Source of the DNA: DASQEH01 sp035633755
Lineage (GTDB): Bacteria > Actinomycetota > Actinomycetes > Propionibacteriales > Nocardioidaceae
DNA: 64,000 nt
Assembly (NCBI GenBank): GCA_035633755.1
Contig: DASQEH010000095.1
Location: 93,364-157,363, forward strand
Direction of reading: 5' to 3'
The first letter of the stretch is position 1. Every line of letters begins with the position of its first letter. Below the pieces are notes generated by a model. That model did no database searches. It saw only the letters and a program-made list of their open reading frames with translations, and had not been told where the DNA came from. Positions 43,324 to 51,928 of this stretch are shown here, in pieces. Position numbers and translations under genes: made by a program.

Positions 43324-44757
43324 ATGACCACGCGCACACTGCAGAACCTCATCAACGGAGAGCTCGTCGACAGCGCCGACGGGAAGACGTCCACGCTCGT
43401 CAACCCGTCGACAGAGGAGGAGTTCGCTCAAGCCGCCGTCTCCGGACACGAGGACGTCGACCGAGCCTTCAAGGCTGCAGCCACGGCCTTCGAGACGTGG
43501 CGGGACGCAACTCCGGCCGAGCGCCAGCGGGCGCTGCTGAAGCTCGCCGACGCCATGGAGGAACGCACAGACGAGTTCGTCCGCATCGAGAGCGAGAACA
43601 CGGGCAAGCCCCTTGGGTTCACGACCACCGAGGAGCTTCCACCTGCCATCGACCAAGTGCGCTTCTTCGCCGGCGCCTCCAGGGTGCTCGAGGGTCGTTC
43701 AGCAGGGGAGTACCTGGCAGGCCACACCTCCTACGTGCGCCGTGAGCCGATCGGTGTGGTGGGTCAGGTGACGCCGTGGAACTACCCGCTGATGATGGCG
43801 ATCTGGAAGATCGCACCGGCGCTGGCAGCCGGGAACACGCTCGTCATCAAGCCGTCGGACACCACGCCGGCCTCGACGCTGCTCCTGGGTGAGTTGTGCA
43901 ACGAGTTCTTTCCTCCGGGCGTCGTCAACGTCGTGACAGGCGACCGGGAGACCGGAAGGGCACTGGTGGAGCACCCGATCCCGCAGATGGTCTCGATCAC
44001 CGGGTCTGTGCGGGCGGGCATGCAGGTCGCCGCGTCAGCCGCTCGTGACCTCAAGAAGGCGCACCTCGAGCTCGGTGGCAAGGCACCCGTGATCGTGTTC
44101 GACGACGCTGACGTGGAAGCCGCCGCGGAGGGCATCGCCGGCGCCGGCTACTTCAACGCCGGTCAGGACTGCACCGCCGCAACGCGCGTGCTGGCTGGAC
44201 CGGGTGTGCACGACGACTTCCTGGCCGCTTTGACCGAGCAGGCCAAGAGCACCAAGACGGGGCAGCCGGACGACGACGAGGTCCTGTACGGGCCTGTCAA
44301 CAACGCCAACCAGCTGGACCGGGTCAACGGGTTCATCGAGAGGTTGCCGGAGCACGCCAAGGTCGACGCTGGTGGCTCGCGGGTTGGTGACCGCGGCTAC
44401 TTCTACGCTCCGACCGTGGTGTCGGGGCTCAAGCAGGACGACGAGGCGATCCAGGACGAGATTTTTGGCCCGGTGATCACCGTCCAGAAGTTCAGCGACG
44501 AGGATGAGGCGCTGCGCTGGGCCAACGGCGTGGAGTACGGCCTGGCCAGCAGCGTGTGGACCAAGGACCATGGCCGGGCGATGCGGATGTCACGTCGGCT
44601 CGACTTCGGCTGCGTGTGGGTCAACACGCACATCCCGATCGTGGCGGAGATGCCGCACGGCGGCTTCAAGCATTCCGGGTATGGCAAGGACCTGTCGATG
44701 TACGGGCTCGAGGACTACACCCGGATCAAGCACGTGATGCACAACTTCGAGTTCTGA
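43324..44757 (+). CDS. Aldehyde dehydrogenase, probable gamma-aminobutyraldehyde dehydrogenase
   Basis: 477 aa NAD(P)+ enzyme. Rossmann/anchor segments VTPWNYPLMMAIWKIAPALA and NTLVIKPSD, general base Glu in AHLELGGKAPVIVF (about 248), nucleophile Cys in GYFNAGQDCTAATRV (about 282) and EIFGPVITV. Best match by eye is the PatD/YdcW type that oxidises 4-aminobutyraldehyde to GABA. Ribosome site AAGGGG upstream. It overlaps the next gene by the TGATG junction, so the two are co-translated. Confidence 0.9.
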   Translation: MTTRTLQNLINGELVDSADGKTSTLVNPSTEEEFAQAAVSGHEDVDRAFKAAATAFETWRDATPAERQRALLKLADAMEERTDEFVRIESENTGKPLGFTTTEELPPAIDQVRFFAGASRVLEGRSAGEYLAGHTSYVRREPIGVVGQVTPWNYPLMMAIWKIAPALAAGNTLVIKPSDTTPASTLLLGELCNEFFPPGVVNVVTGDRETGRALVEHPIPQMVSITGSVRAGMQVAASAARDLKKAHLELGGKAPVIVFDDADVEAAAEGIAGAGYFNAGQDCTAATRVLAGPGVHDDFLAALTEQAKSTKTGQPDDDEVLYGPVNNANQLDRVNGFIERLPEHAKVDAGGSRVGDRGYFYAPTVVSGLKQDDEAIQDEIFGPVITVQKFSDEDEALRWANGVEYGLASSVWTKDHGRAMRMSRRLDFGCVWVNTHIPIVAEMPHGGFKHSGYGKDLSMYGLEDYTRIKHVMHNFEF

Positions 44758-45968
44758 TGCGCATCCTTCTCGTCGGCGCGGGTGGCGTCGGCTCCGCCTT
44801 CGCTGCGATCGCGTCGCGTCGAGACTTCTACGAGTCCGTCGTCATCGCTGACTATGACGAGGAACGGGCCGTCAAGGCGGCGGCCGTCGACGAGCGCTTC
44901 AGCGGCGCTCGGATCGACGCCTCCAACGCGGACTCAGTAGCGGCACTGGTGCGCGAGCACGGAATCACCCATGTGATGAACGCCGTCGACCCCCGGTTCG
45001 TGATGCCGATCTTCGATGGTGCACTGGCTGGCGGAGCCGACTACCTCGACATGGCGATGAGCCTGTCGAAGCCGCACCCGGACGAGCCCTACTCCCGGCC
45101 GGGAGTGAAGCTCGGTGACGAGCAGTTCGCTCGAGCCGAGCACTGGGAGGCCGCCGGGCGGCTCGCTCTGGTCGGTATCGGGGTCGAGCCGGGACTGTCC
45201 GACGTCTTCGCCCGGTACGCGGCCGACCACCTCTTCGCTGAGATCGACGAGCTGGGTACCCGCGACGGCGCCAACCTCCGGGTCGAGGGCTACGACTTCG
45301 CCCCCTCGTTCTCCATCTGGACGACGATCGAGGAGTGTCTCAACCCGCCCGTCATCTGGGAGAAGACCGCTGACGACCCACAAGGTTCGTGGCGTACCAC
45401 CGAGCCCTTCAGCGAGCCGGAGGTCTTCGACTTCCCTGACGGCATCGGGCCTGTCGAGTGCGTCAACGTCGAGCACGAAGAGGTCCTGCTCATGCCGCGT
45501 TGGGTGGACTGCAAGCGTGCCACCTTCAAGTACGGACTCGGCGACGAGTTCATCGACGTCCTCAAGGCTCTGCACAAGGTCGGCCTCGACCGGACAGAGA
45601 AGGTCCGGGTCGGAGGTGTCGAGGTGAGCCCGCGCGACGTGGTGGCTGCGTGCCTGCCCGACCCCGCGACGCTCGGCGACAAGATGCACGGCAAGACGTG
45701 CGCAGGGGTGTACGTGACCGGGACCGGCAAGGACGGCCAGCCTCGCGCGACGTACCTGTACCACGTGGTCGACAACGACTGGTCGATGCGCGAGTACGGT
45801 CACCAGTGCGTTGTGTGGCAGACCGCGGTCAACCCTGTCATCGCCTTGGAGCTCCTCGCAGCCGGGACCTGGTCAGGCGCTGGTGTGCGAGGCCCCGAGG
45901 CTTTCGACGCCGTCCCGTTCCTCGACCTGCTGAACGCGTACGGCAGTCCGTGGGGACAGCGCGGCTGA
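44757..45968 (+). CDS. Saccharopine dehydrogenase family NAD(P)-dependent protein
   Basis: 403 aa. N-terminal Rossmann fold MRILLVGAGGVGSAFAAIAS, then VMNAVDPRFVMPIFDGALAG, YLDMAMSLSKPHPDEP, ALVGIGVEPGLSDVFARYAA and the C-terminal block VWQTAVNPVIALELLAAG. Relatives include saccharopine, carboxyspermidine and homospermidine-type dehydrogenases, all making or breaking secondary amines between an amine and a keto acid or aldehyde. Start ATG 44757 overlaps the aldehyde dehydrogenase stop. Its exact reaction is unresolved; a polyamine or lysine-linked step is inferred from the neighbours. Confidence 0.82.
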   Translation: MRILLVGAGGVGSAFAAIASRRDFYESVVIADYDEERAVKAAAVDERFSGARIDASNADSVAALVREHGITHVMNAVDPRFVMPIFDGALAGGADYLDMAMSLSKPHPDEPYSRPGVKLGDEQFARAEHWEAAGRLALVGIGVEPGLSDVFARYAADHLFAEIDELGTRDGANLRVEGYDFAPSFSIWTTIEECLNPPVIWEKTADDPQGSWRTTEPFSEPEVFDFPDGIGPVECVNVEHEEVLLMPRWVDCKRATFKYGLGDEFIDVLKALHKVGLDRTEKVRVGGVEVSPRDVVAACLPDPATLGDKMHGKTCAGVYVTGTGKDGQPRATYLYHVVDNDWSMREYGHQCVVWQTAVNPVIALELLAAGTWSGAGVRGPEAFDAVPFLDLLNAYGSPWGQRG

Positions 45969-46028
45969 CCTGCTCGTGCGCTGGGAGACGCTCGTCATCA
46001 CCAGTTGAGAAGAAGGGGGAAAAACCGA

Positions 46029-46928
46029 ATGATCGTCGTCGACGATCTCAGCAAGCAGTACGGCCACCACAAGGCTGTGGACTCGGTGTCGTTCACCGTG
46101 GAGCCCGGGAGCGTCACCGGGTTCCTCGGCCCCAACGGCGCGGGCAAGTCGACCACGATGCGGATGATGGTCGGTCTGACGCCGCCGTCGGGGGGAGTCG
46201 CGACGATTCTCGGGAGCCGCTACGCGGAGCTGGACAACCCCGGCCGCCAAGTGGGGGTGCTTCTCGACGCCTCGGCGCAGCACGCAGGCCGTACCGGTCA
46301 CGAAGTGCTCAAGCTCGGCTCGATGGTGATGGGCCTGCCGGCCAGCCGCGTCGACGAGATGATCGACCTTGTCGGCCTGGCACCAGAAGAGGCCAGTCGT
46401 CGGGTCGGCAACTACTCACTGGGTATGCGTCAGCGACTGGGTATCGCTCACGCTCTCCTGGGCGACCCCGAGGTGCTCATCCTCGACGAGCCGGCGAACG
46501 GTCTGGACCCCGGCGGGATTCGCTGGATGCGTGGCCTGCTGCGCAGCTTCGTCGAGCGCGGCGGCACCGTGCTGCTGTCGTCGCACCTGATCCATGAGAT
46601 CGAGGTCATCGCAGACGAGCTCGTGGTGATCGGCGGCGGGAAGATCGTGGCCCGTGGCTCAAAGGAGTCGATGCTGACCAAGGCCGGGACCTTGGCACGC
46701 GCGGTTGACCCGGCGGCGCTCGAGTCGGCCCTGCATCGAGCCGGGCTGGCCTTCGCGCCCGAGCGTGACGGTACTTTCGTCGTCGAAGCGACAACTGAGC
46801 AGGTCGGACGTGCGGCCCTTGCCGGAGCCGTCGTCCTCACCGAACTGAAGACCGGCGGTGCGGGGCTCGAGGACATGTTCTTGGAGCTCACCGCCGACGA
46901 CGCGCGTGAAAGGGTAGAGGGATCGTGA
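46029..46928 (+). CDS. ABC transporter ATP-binding protein (drug-export type)
   Basis: 299 aa. Walker A FLGPNGAGKSTTMRMM, signature VGNYSLGMRQRLGIAHALLG and Walker B VLILDEPANGLDPGG with switch His in LLSSHLIHEIE. A C-terminal extension of about 80 residues is typical of DrrA/CcmA-type exporters. ATG 46029 has AGAAGGGGG upstream. Partner permease follows with a GTGA overlap. Substrate unknown; a link to the polyamine genes is not shown. Confidence 0.9.
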   Translation: MIVVDDLSKQYGHHKAVDSVSFTVEPGSVTGFLGPNGAGKSTTMRMMVGLTPPSGGVATILGSRYAELDNPGRQVGVLLDASAQHAGRTGHEVLKLGSMVMGLPASRVDEMIDLVGLAPEEASRRVGNYSLGMRQRLGIAHALLGDPEVLILDEPANGLDPGGIRWMRGLLRSFVERGGTVLLSSHLIHEIEVIADELVVIGGGKIVARGSKESMLTKAGTLARAVDPAALESALHRAGLAFAPERDGTFVVEATTEQVGRAALAGAVVLTELKTGGAGLEDMFLELTADDARERVEGS

Positions 46929-47716
46929 CCAGCTCAACCGTGAGTGCACGTCGGCCAGCCCGTGCAGCCGTAGCGAAGGTGCCGCTGTCACGGCACGTCC
47001 GGGTCGAGCTGCGCAAGCTCACCGACACCCGGGCCGGCATGTGGCTGCTCATCGCCATCGCGCTGCTGACGGTCGCGGCCGTCACGCTGTTCCTGGTCTT
47101 CGGTCCGAGGCGAGAGCTGACGTACAACAACTTCGTCGGTATCACCCTCACTCCGCAAGGCTTTCTGCTCCCCGTCCTCGGCATCCTGGCCGTGACCAGC
47201 GAGTGGTCGCAGCGCACGGGTCTCGTCACATTCACTCTCGAGCCGGTTCGCTCACGCATCGTGGTGTCGAAGCTGATCGCTGTGACGATCCTCGCCCTCA
47301 CTGCCGTCGCCTTGCTTCTCCTGGTGGCTGCGTTGGGCAATGTGCTCGGCGCCAGCTGGCAGGACGGTGACGGCAGTTGGTCGTTCGGCGTCGAGGGACT
47401 GCGTGATGTCACGCTGCTTCAGCTGATGGGGATCATCCAGGGGGTCGCCTTCGGCATGATCTTGCTCAACAGCGCCGCAGCAATCGTGCTCGCCTTCGTC
47501 ATCCCCATCGGCTTCAGCATCGTCTTCACCCTGGTCTCGTCACTGAGGGACATTGCTCCGTGGATCGATCTCGCCACGGCTCAGACACCGTTGTTCGACC
47601 ACACCATGCGCGGCGACGACTGGCTGAAGCTAGCCGTCGCGAGCCTGCTGTGGATTGCCGTGCCGCTCGTCGCGGGCATCGTGCGGGTACTGCGCAGCGA
47701 AGTGAAGTCCGCCTGA
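46925..47716 (+). CDS. ABC transporter permease (ABC-2 type)
   Basis: 263 aa with about six hydrophobic helices (for example MWLLIAIALLTVAAVTLFLV and a long helix near 120-145). An Arg/Ala-rich N-terminal tail precedes them. There is no EAA loop, as expected of ABC-2 exporters. Overlaps the ATPase gene by GTGA, so the two form one exporter. Convergent with gabT, 16 bp apart. Confidence 0.85.
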   Translation: MTSSTVSARRPARAAVAKVPLSRHVRVELRKLTDTRAGMWLLIAIALLTVAAVTLFLVFGPRRELTYNNFVGITLTPQGFLLPVLGILAVTSEWSQRTGLVTFTLEPVRSRIVVSKLIAVTILALTAVALLLLVAALGNVLGASWQDGDGSWSFGVEGLRDVTLLQLMGIIQGVAFGMILLNSAAAIVLAFVIPIGFSIVFTLVSSLRDIAPWIDLATAQTPLFDHTMRGDDWLKLAVASLLWIAVPLVAGIVRVLRSEVKSA

Positions 47717-47732
47717 CAGCGGCGGCAGCGGG

Positions 47733-49085
47733 TCAGCCGGTGACGTCGGACAGTGCCTTCTCGAAGACCGTCAGGGCCTCGTCGATGAGCTCGTCCGGCA
47801 TCACCAGTGGCGGCAGGAACCGGAAGACGTTCCCATAGGTGCCGCACGTGAGCGTCACGACGCCCTCGGCGTGGCAGGCGGCGTTGACCTGTGCGGTCGC
47901 GGCCGCGTTGGGGGTCGTCGTCCCGGGCTCAACGAGCTCGACGGCCAGCATGGCGCCGCGGCCGCGCACATCGCCGATCACCGGGTAGCGGCCGGCGAGG
48001 TCGTTGAGCCGAGCAGTCATCGCTTCGCCGATCGAGCGGGCGCGACCGGGTAGGTCGAGCTCCTGCATGGTGGCGATGGCGCCGAGAGCACCGGCGCAGG
48101 CCACGGGGTTCCCACCGTAGGTTCCGCCCAGCCCGCCTGCCTTCACCGCATCCATGATCTCTGCCCGGCCCGTGACGGCGGCCAACGGCATCCCACCCGC
48201 GATGCCCTTCGCCGTGGTGATGAGGTCGGGCACCACGGCCTCGTCGTCGCAGGCGAACCAGTCACCGGTCCGGCAGAAGCCGGTCTGGATCTCGTCGGCC
48301 ACGAAGACGACGCCGTTGTCCGAGCACCACTGCGAGAGCCGCGGGAGGAAGCCGGGGGCAGGCACGACGAAGCCGCCCTCGCCCAGGATCGGCTCTATCA
48401 CCACGCAGGCGACAGCGTCCGCACCGACCTGCTTCTCGATGACGGAGATCGCCCGCTCCGCAGCCTCGACGCCGCTGATGGGACGAGGCTCACGGAAGGG
48501 GTACGACATCGGCGCCCGGTACACCTCACCCGCGAACGGGCCGAAGCCGTGCTTGTAGGGGACGCTCTTGGACGTCATCGCCATCGTCAGGTTGGTGCGC
48601 CCGTGGTAGGCGTGCTCGAACACGACGACGGCGTCCCGCCCGGTGGCGGTGCGGGCGATCTTGACGGCGTTCTCGACGGCCTCCGCCCCGGAGTTCAGCA
48701 GAACCGACTTCTTGGCATGGTCACCCGGCGTGAGCTCCGCGAGTCGTTCGCAGACCTCGACGTAGGGCTCGTACGGAGCCACCATGAAGCAGGTGTGCGT
48801 GTATCGCGACACCTGCTCTGCGACCCGATCCACGACGTGAGGTGCTGCGTTCCCGACGGTGGCCACAGCGATGCCCGCCGACATGTCGATCAAGGAGTTG
48901 CCGTCGACGTCGACGATCACGCCGCCGCCCGCGGCCTCGACGTAGACGGGCAGGCCCACCCCGATGCCGTCGGAGACGAACTGTGACTTGCGGGCATGCA
49001 GCGCCTGCGATTTCGGCCCCGGGATCGCGGTGACGATACGTCGTTCCTGTGGCAGGTCCGGCCCGCCGGCGAGGGTCTCAGTCAT
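47733..49085 (-). CDS. gabT: 4-aminobutyrate aminotransferase
   Basis: 450 aa class III PLP enzyme. KKSVLLNSGAEAVENAVKIA binds phosphate; VVFEHAYHGRTNLTMAMTSK and VVIEPILGEGGFVVPAPGFL are GabT blocks; VFVADEIQTGFCRTG precedes the PLP Lys in LITTAKGIAGGMPLAAVTG (about residue 290). It converts GABA to succinate semialdehyde with 2-oxoglutarate; relatives also use 5-aminovalerate. Divergent from gabD, with a palindrome between them. Confidence 0.92.
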   Translation of the reverse strand: MTETLAGGPDLPQERRIVTAIPGPKSQALHARKSQFVSDGIGVGLPVYVEAAGGGVIVDVDGNSLIDMSAGIAVATVGNAAPHVVDRVAEQVSRYTHTCFMVAPYEPYVEVCERLAELTPGDHAKKSVLLNSGAEAVENAVKIARTATGRDAVVVFEHAYHGRTNLTMAMTSKSVPYKHGFGPFAGEVYRAPMSYPFREPRPISGVEAAERAISVIEKQVGADAVACVVIEPILGEGGFVVPAPGFLPRLSQWCSDNGVVFVADEIQTGFCRTGDWFACDDEAVVPDLITTAKGIAGGMPLAAVTGRAEIMDAVKAGGLGGTYGGNPVACAGALGAIATMQELDLPGRARSIGEAMTARLNDLAGRYPVIGDVRGRGAMLAVELVEPGTTTPNAAATAQVNAACHAEGVVTLTCGTYGNVFRFLPPLVMPDELIDEALTVFEKALSDVTG

Positions 49086-49166
49086 GGCACCACCGTATGC
49101 CGCACCGCCGACTTCTCGCCACGGGGCTGGGTCATCCGATGCAGCTGTCTCTGCGTTGCTGCGTCC

Positions 49167-49206
49167 ACAGGCGGGGCTAACGCCTGTCGGTCGCAGGCAC
49201 TAGCGT
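49167..49206 (+). promoter_or_regulatory. gabT-gabD operator candidate and leaderless gabD promoter
   Basis: Inverted repeat ACAGGCG-N7-CGCCTGT (49167-49187), then TAGCGT (49201-49206), a TAnnnT -10 seven bases before the gabD ATG at 49214. The spacing implies transcription starting at the ATG (leaderless). The palindrome covers the -35 position, so a bound repressor would block gabD and could act on divergent gabT. Confidence 0.5.
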
Positions 49207-49213
49207 CAGGGTT

Positions 49214-50656
49214 ATGACACAGACGTACTCCATGCACATCGCCGGCAAGTCCGTGGACGGGCCCGAGACGTTCGACATCACCAACCCCTACTCCGGGGAG
49301 GTGGTCGGGACAACGACGTGGGCCACCCCCGAACAGGTGGACGACGCTGTGCAGGCCGCCTGGGACGTGCGACAAGAGGCTGCCGCGCTGCCGATCCACG
49401 TCCGCGCCGACGCGCTCGCGATGATCAGTCGCCGTATCGGCGAGCGTGCGGACGAGCTGGCACGGCTCATCACCGCCGAGAACGGCAAGCCACTTCTGTG
49501 GGCGCGTGCCGAGGTGGGGCGCGCGGTCTCGGTGTTCCGGCTCGCTTCCGAGGAAGCCCGACGCTGGTCCGGGGAAGCGATGCGCCTCGACACCGACAAG
49601 GGCGGTGAGGGCCGGATGGCCTATGTCCGCCAGGTGCCCCGCGGGCCGGTGCTGGCCATCTCACCGTTCAACTTCCCACTGAACCTGGTGGCTCACAAGG
49701 TTGCGCCAGCGCTGGCAGTCGGGGCGCCGGTCGTTCTCAAGCCGGCGCCGAAGACGCCACTGTCGGCCCTCGTCCTCGCGGAGTTGGTGGCCGAGACCGA
49801 CCTGCCTGCCGGCATGGTCAACGTCATCAACGTCGCGAACGACGCTGCGGGCGACCTGGTGGCCGACGACCGGCTCCCCGTCGTGTCGTTCACCGGTTCC
49901 GGTCCCGTCGGGTGGCAGATCCAGGCTGCGGTACCTCATAAGCACGTCACGCTCGAGCTCGGCGGCAACGCCGCGGCAGTGGTCTGCGGCGACTGGAGCA
50001 GCGATGACGACTTGGACTGGGCAGCGTCGCGAGTCGCCACCTTCTCCAACTACCAGGCTGGGCAGTCCTGCATCGGCGTGCAGCGCGTCTTCGTCCACGA
50101 AGCGGTGTACGAGCCGTTCAAGGCAAAGCTGCTCGCGGCGGTGCGCGCCCTCAAGACCGGTGACCCGGCCGACGATGCGACCCAGGTCGGGCCGGTGATC
50201 AACGAGGAAGCCGCCGAGCGCATCGTCGCCTGGGTCGACGAAGCAGTCCAGGCCGGTGCCACCGTGCTCACCGGTGGTGGGCGTGACGGCACGACGGTGG
50301 AACCGACCGTGCTCGAGGGCGTCGGTGCCGACGACAAGGTGTCGTGCGAGGAAGTCTTCGGCCCGGTGCTGTTCATCGAGGCGGTGCCCACCAGTGAGGC
50401 CGCGTTCGCCAAGGTCAACGCCTCACCGTACGGCCTCCAAGCCGGCGTTTTCACCCATCGGCTGCAGACGGCCTTCGCTGCGCATCGCGAGCTCGAGGTG
50501 GGAGGCGTCATCGTCGGCGACGTACCGAGCTACCGCGCCGATCAGATGCCCTACGGCGGGACGAAGCAGTCGGGAGTTGGCCGCGAGGGCGTCCGCTACA
50601 CGATGCGCGACTACACCTATGAGCGGGTCATGGTTCTCACCGGGCTCGACCTCTGA
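49214..50656 (+). CDS. gabD: Succinate/glutarate semialdehyde dehydrogenase-type aldehyde dehydrogenase
   Basis: 480 aa. ISPFNFPLNLVAHKVAPALA, general base Glu in VTLELGGNAAAVVC (about 248), Cys in NYQAGQSCIGVQRVFV (about 285) and EEVFGPVLFIEAV. Paired with gabT, it would finish GABA breakdown to succinate (or 5-aminovalerate to glutarate). The sequence is closer to the broad GabD/lactaldehyde-type group than to E. coli GabD, so substrate is by context. It is followed by dxr after 36 bp. Confidence 0.85.
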   Translation: MTQTYSMHIAGKSVDGPETFDITNPYSGEVVGTTTWATPEQVDDAVQAAWDVRQEAAALPIHVRADALAMISRRIGERADELARLITAENGKPLLWARAEVGRAVSVFRLASEEARRWSGEAMRLDTDKGGEGRMAYVRQVPRGPVLAISPFNFPLNLVAHKVAPALAVGAPVVLKPAPKTPLSALVLAELVAETDLPAGMVNVINVANDAAGDLVADDRLPVVSFTGSGPVGWQIQAAVPHKHVTLELGGNAAAVVCGDWSSDDDLDWAASRVATFSNYQAGQSCIGVQRVFVHEAVYEPFKAKLLAAVRALKTGDPADDATQVGPVINEEAAERIVAWVDEAVQAGATVLTGGGRDGTTVEPTVLEGVGADDKVSCEEVFGPVLFIEAVPTSEAAFAKVNASPYGLQAGVFTHRLQTAFAAHRELEVGGVIVGDVPSYRADQMPYGGTKQSGVGREGVRYTMRDYTYERVMVLTGLDL

Positions 50657-50692
50657 GCCCGCCTCGCAGCGTGCGGCTGGAGAGGAGGCGCG

Positions 50693-51928
50693 GTGAGTGA
50701 GTCTCGAGGAGTTCGAGACCTCGTCGTGCTGGGCTCCACCGGGTCGGTCGGCACCCAGGCCCTCGACATCGTCCGGGACAACCGTGACCGCTACCGGGTC
50801 GTCGGACTCGCCGCCGGCGGCACTCGACCGGAGCTCCTGGCGGCCCAGGCGATCGAGTTCGGGGTCGCCGTCGTGGCGATCGCCCGCGGGACGACTGCAC
50901 AGGACGTGCAGCTCGCGCTCTACGCGGCCGCCCAGAAGAAGGGCTACGCGTCAGGCAAGTTCGCTCTTCCCAGGATCCTGGTCGGGGCCGACGCGGCTGA
51001 GCAGCTGGCTGGCTACCCGGCTGACATCGTCCTGAACGCCATCGACGGCAGCGTCGGCCTACGCTCCACCCTGGCCGCTCTCGCGGCCGGTTCGACTCTC
51101 GCGCTGGCCAACAAGGAGTCGCTCATCATGGGCGGAGAGCTCGTGATGTCCCGGGCCAAGCCCGGCCAGATCGTTCCGGTCGACTCCGAGCACTCCGCGC
51201 TCGCGCAGTGTCTGCGAGGCGGCAGCTCCGACGAGGTCCGTCGGCTCGTTCTGACCGCGAGCGGAGGGCCGTTTCGCGGGCGGAGTCGAGAAGAGCTGGG
51301 CGCCGTCACCGCCATCGACGCTCTCGCGCACCCCACGTGGGACATGGGGCCCCTCGTCACCACCAACTCGTCGACCCTGGTCAACAAGGGCCTCGAGGTC
51401 ATCGAGGCGCATCTGCTGTTCGGTATCGACTACGACCGCATCGAGGTCGTCGTCCACCCGCAGTCGATCGTCCACTCCATGGTCGAGTTCACCGATGGCT
51501 CGACTCTGGCGCAGGCATCGCCTCCGGACATGCACCTGCCGATCAGCCTGGCGTTGGCCTGGCCGCACCGGCTGCCAGGTTCGGCCAAACCACTGCGGTG
51601 GGAGGACTCGCAGACGTGGACCTTCGAGCCGGTCGACCACGCGGCCTTCCCGGGCCTCGGCCTGGCGGTGCGGGCAGGCCGGCTCGGGGGAGTGGCGCCG
51701 GCGATCTACAACGCCGCCAACGAAGCCTGCGTTCAGGCGTTCCTGGCCGGGGACCTGCCCTACCTCGGTATCGTCGACATCATCGCTGGGGTCCTCGCGC
51801 GCTCTGACGTACCCTCGACAGCAGGCGGCCTCACTCTCGACGACGTGGTGGCCGCTGATCGTTGGGCTCGAGATCGTGCAGCCGAAGCGGTCGCCATGCA
51901 CGCACAAGGAGGAGACGCAGCCCGATGA
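50693..51928 (+). CDS. dxr: 1-deoxy-D-xylulose 5-phosphate reductoisomerase
   Basis: 411 aa, MEP isoprenoid pathway: DXP plus NADPH to MEP. NADPH motif LVVLGSTGSVGTQALDIV (about 9-26), ALANKESLIMGGELV, metal/substrate residues in PVDSEHSALAQCL and TASGGPFRGRSRE, and PTWDMGPLVTTNSSTLVNKG. GTG 50693 has AGGAGG four to five bases before it. It overlaps rseP by ATGA. dxr-rseP-ispG is the usual actinobacterial cluster. Confidence 0.95.
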   Translation: MSESRGVRDLVVLGSTGSVGTQALDIVRDNRDRYRVVGLAAGGTRPELLAAQAIEFGVAVVAIARGTTAQDVQLALYAAAQKKGYASGKFALPRILVGADAAEQLAGYPADIVLNAIDGSVGLRSTLAALAAGSTLALANKESLIMGGELVMSRAKPGQIVPVDSEHSALAQCLRGGSSDEVRRLVLTASGGPFRGRSREELGAVTAIDALAHPTWDMGPLVTTNSSTLVNKGLEVIEAHLLFGIDYDRIEVVVHPQSIVHSMVEFTDGSTLAQASPPDMHLPISLALAWPHRLPGSAKPLRWEDSQTWTFEPVDHAAFPGLGLAVRAGRLGGVAPAIYNAANEACVQAFLAGDLPYLGIVDIIAGVLARSDVPSTAGGLTLDDVVAADRWARDRAAEAVAMHAQGGDAAR

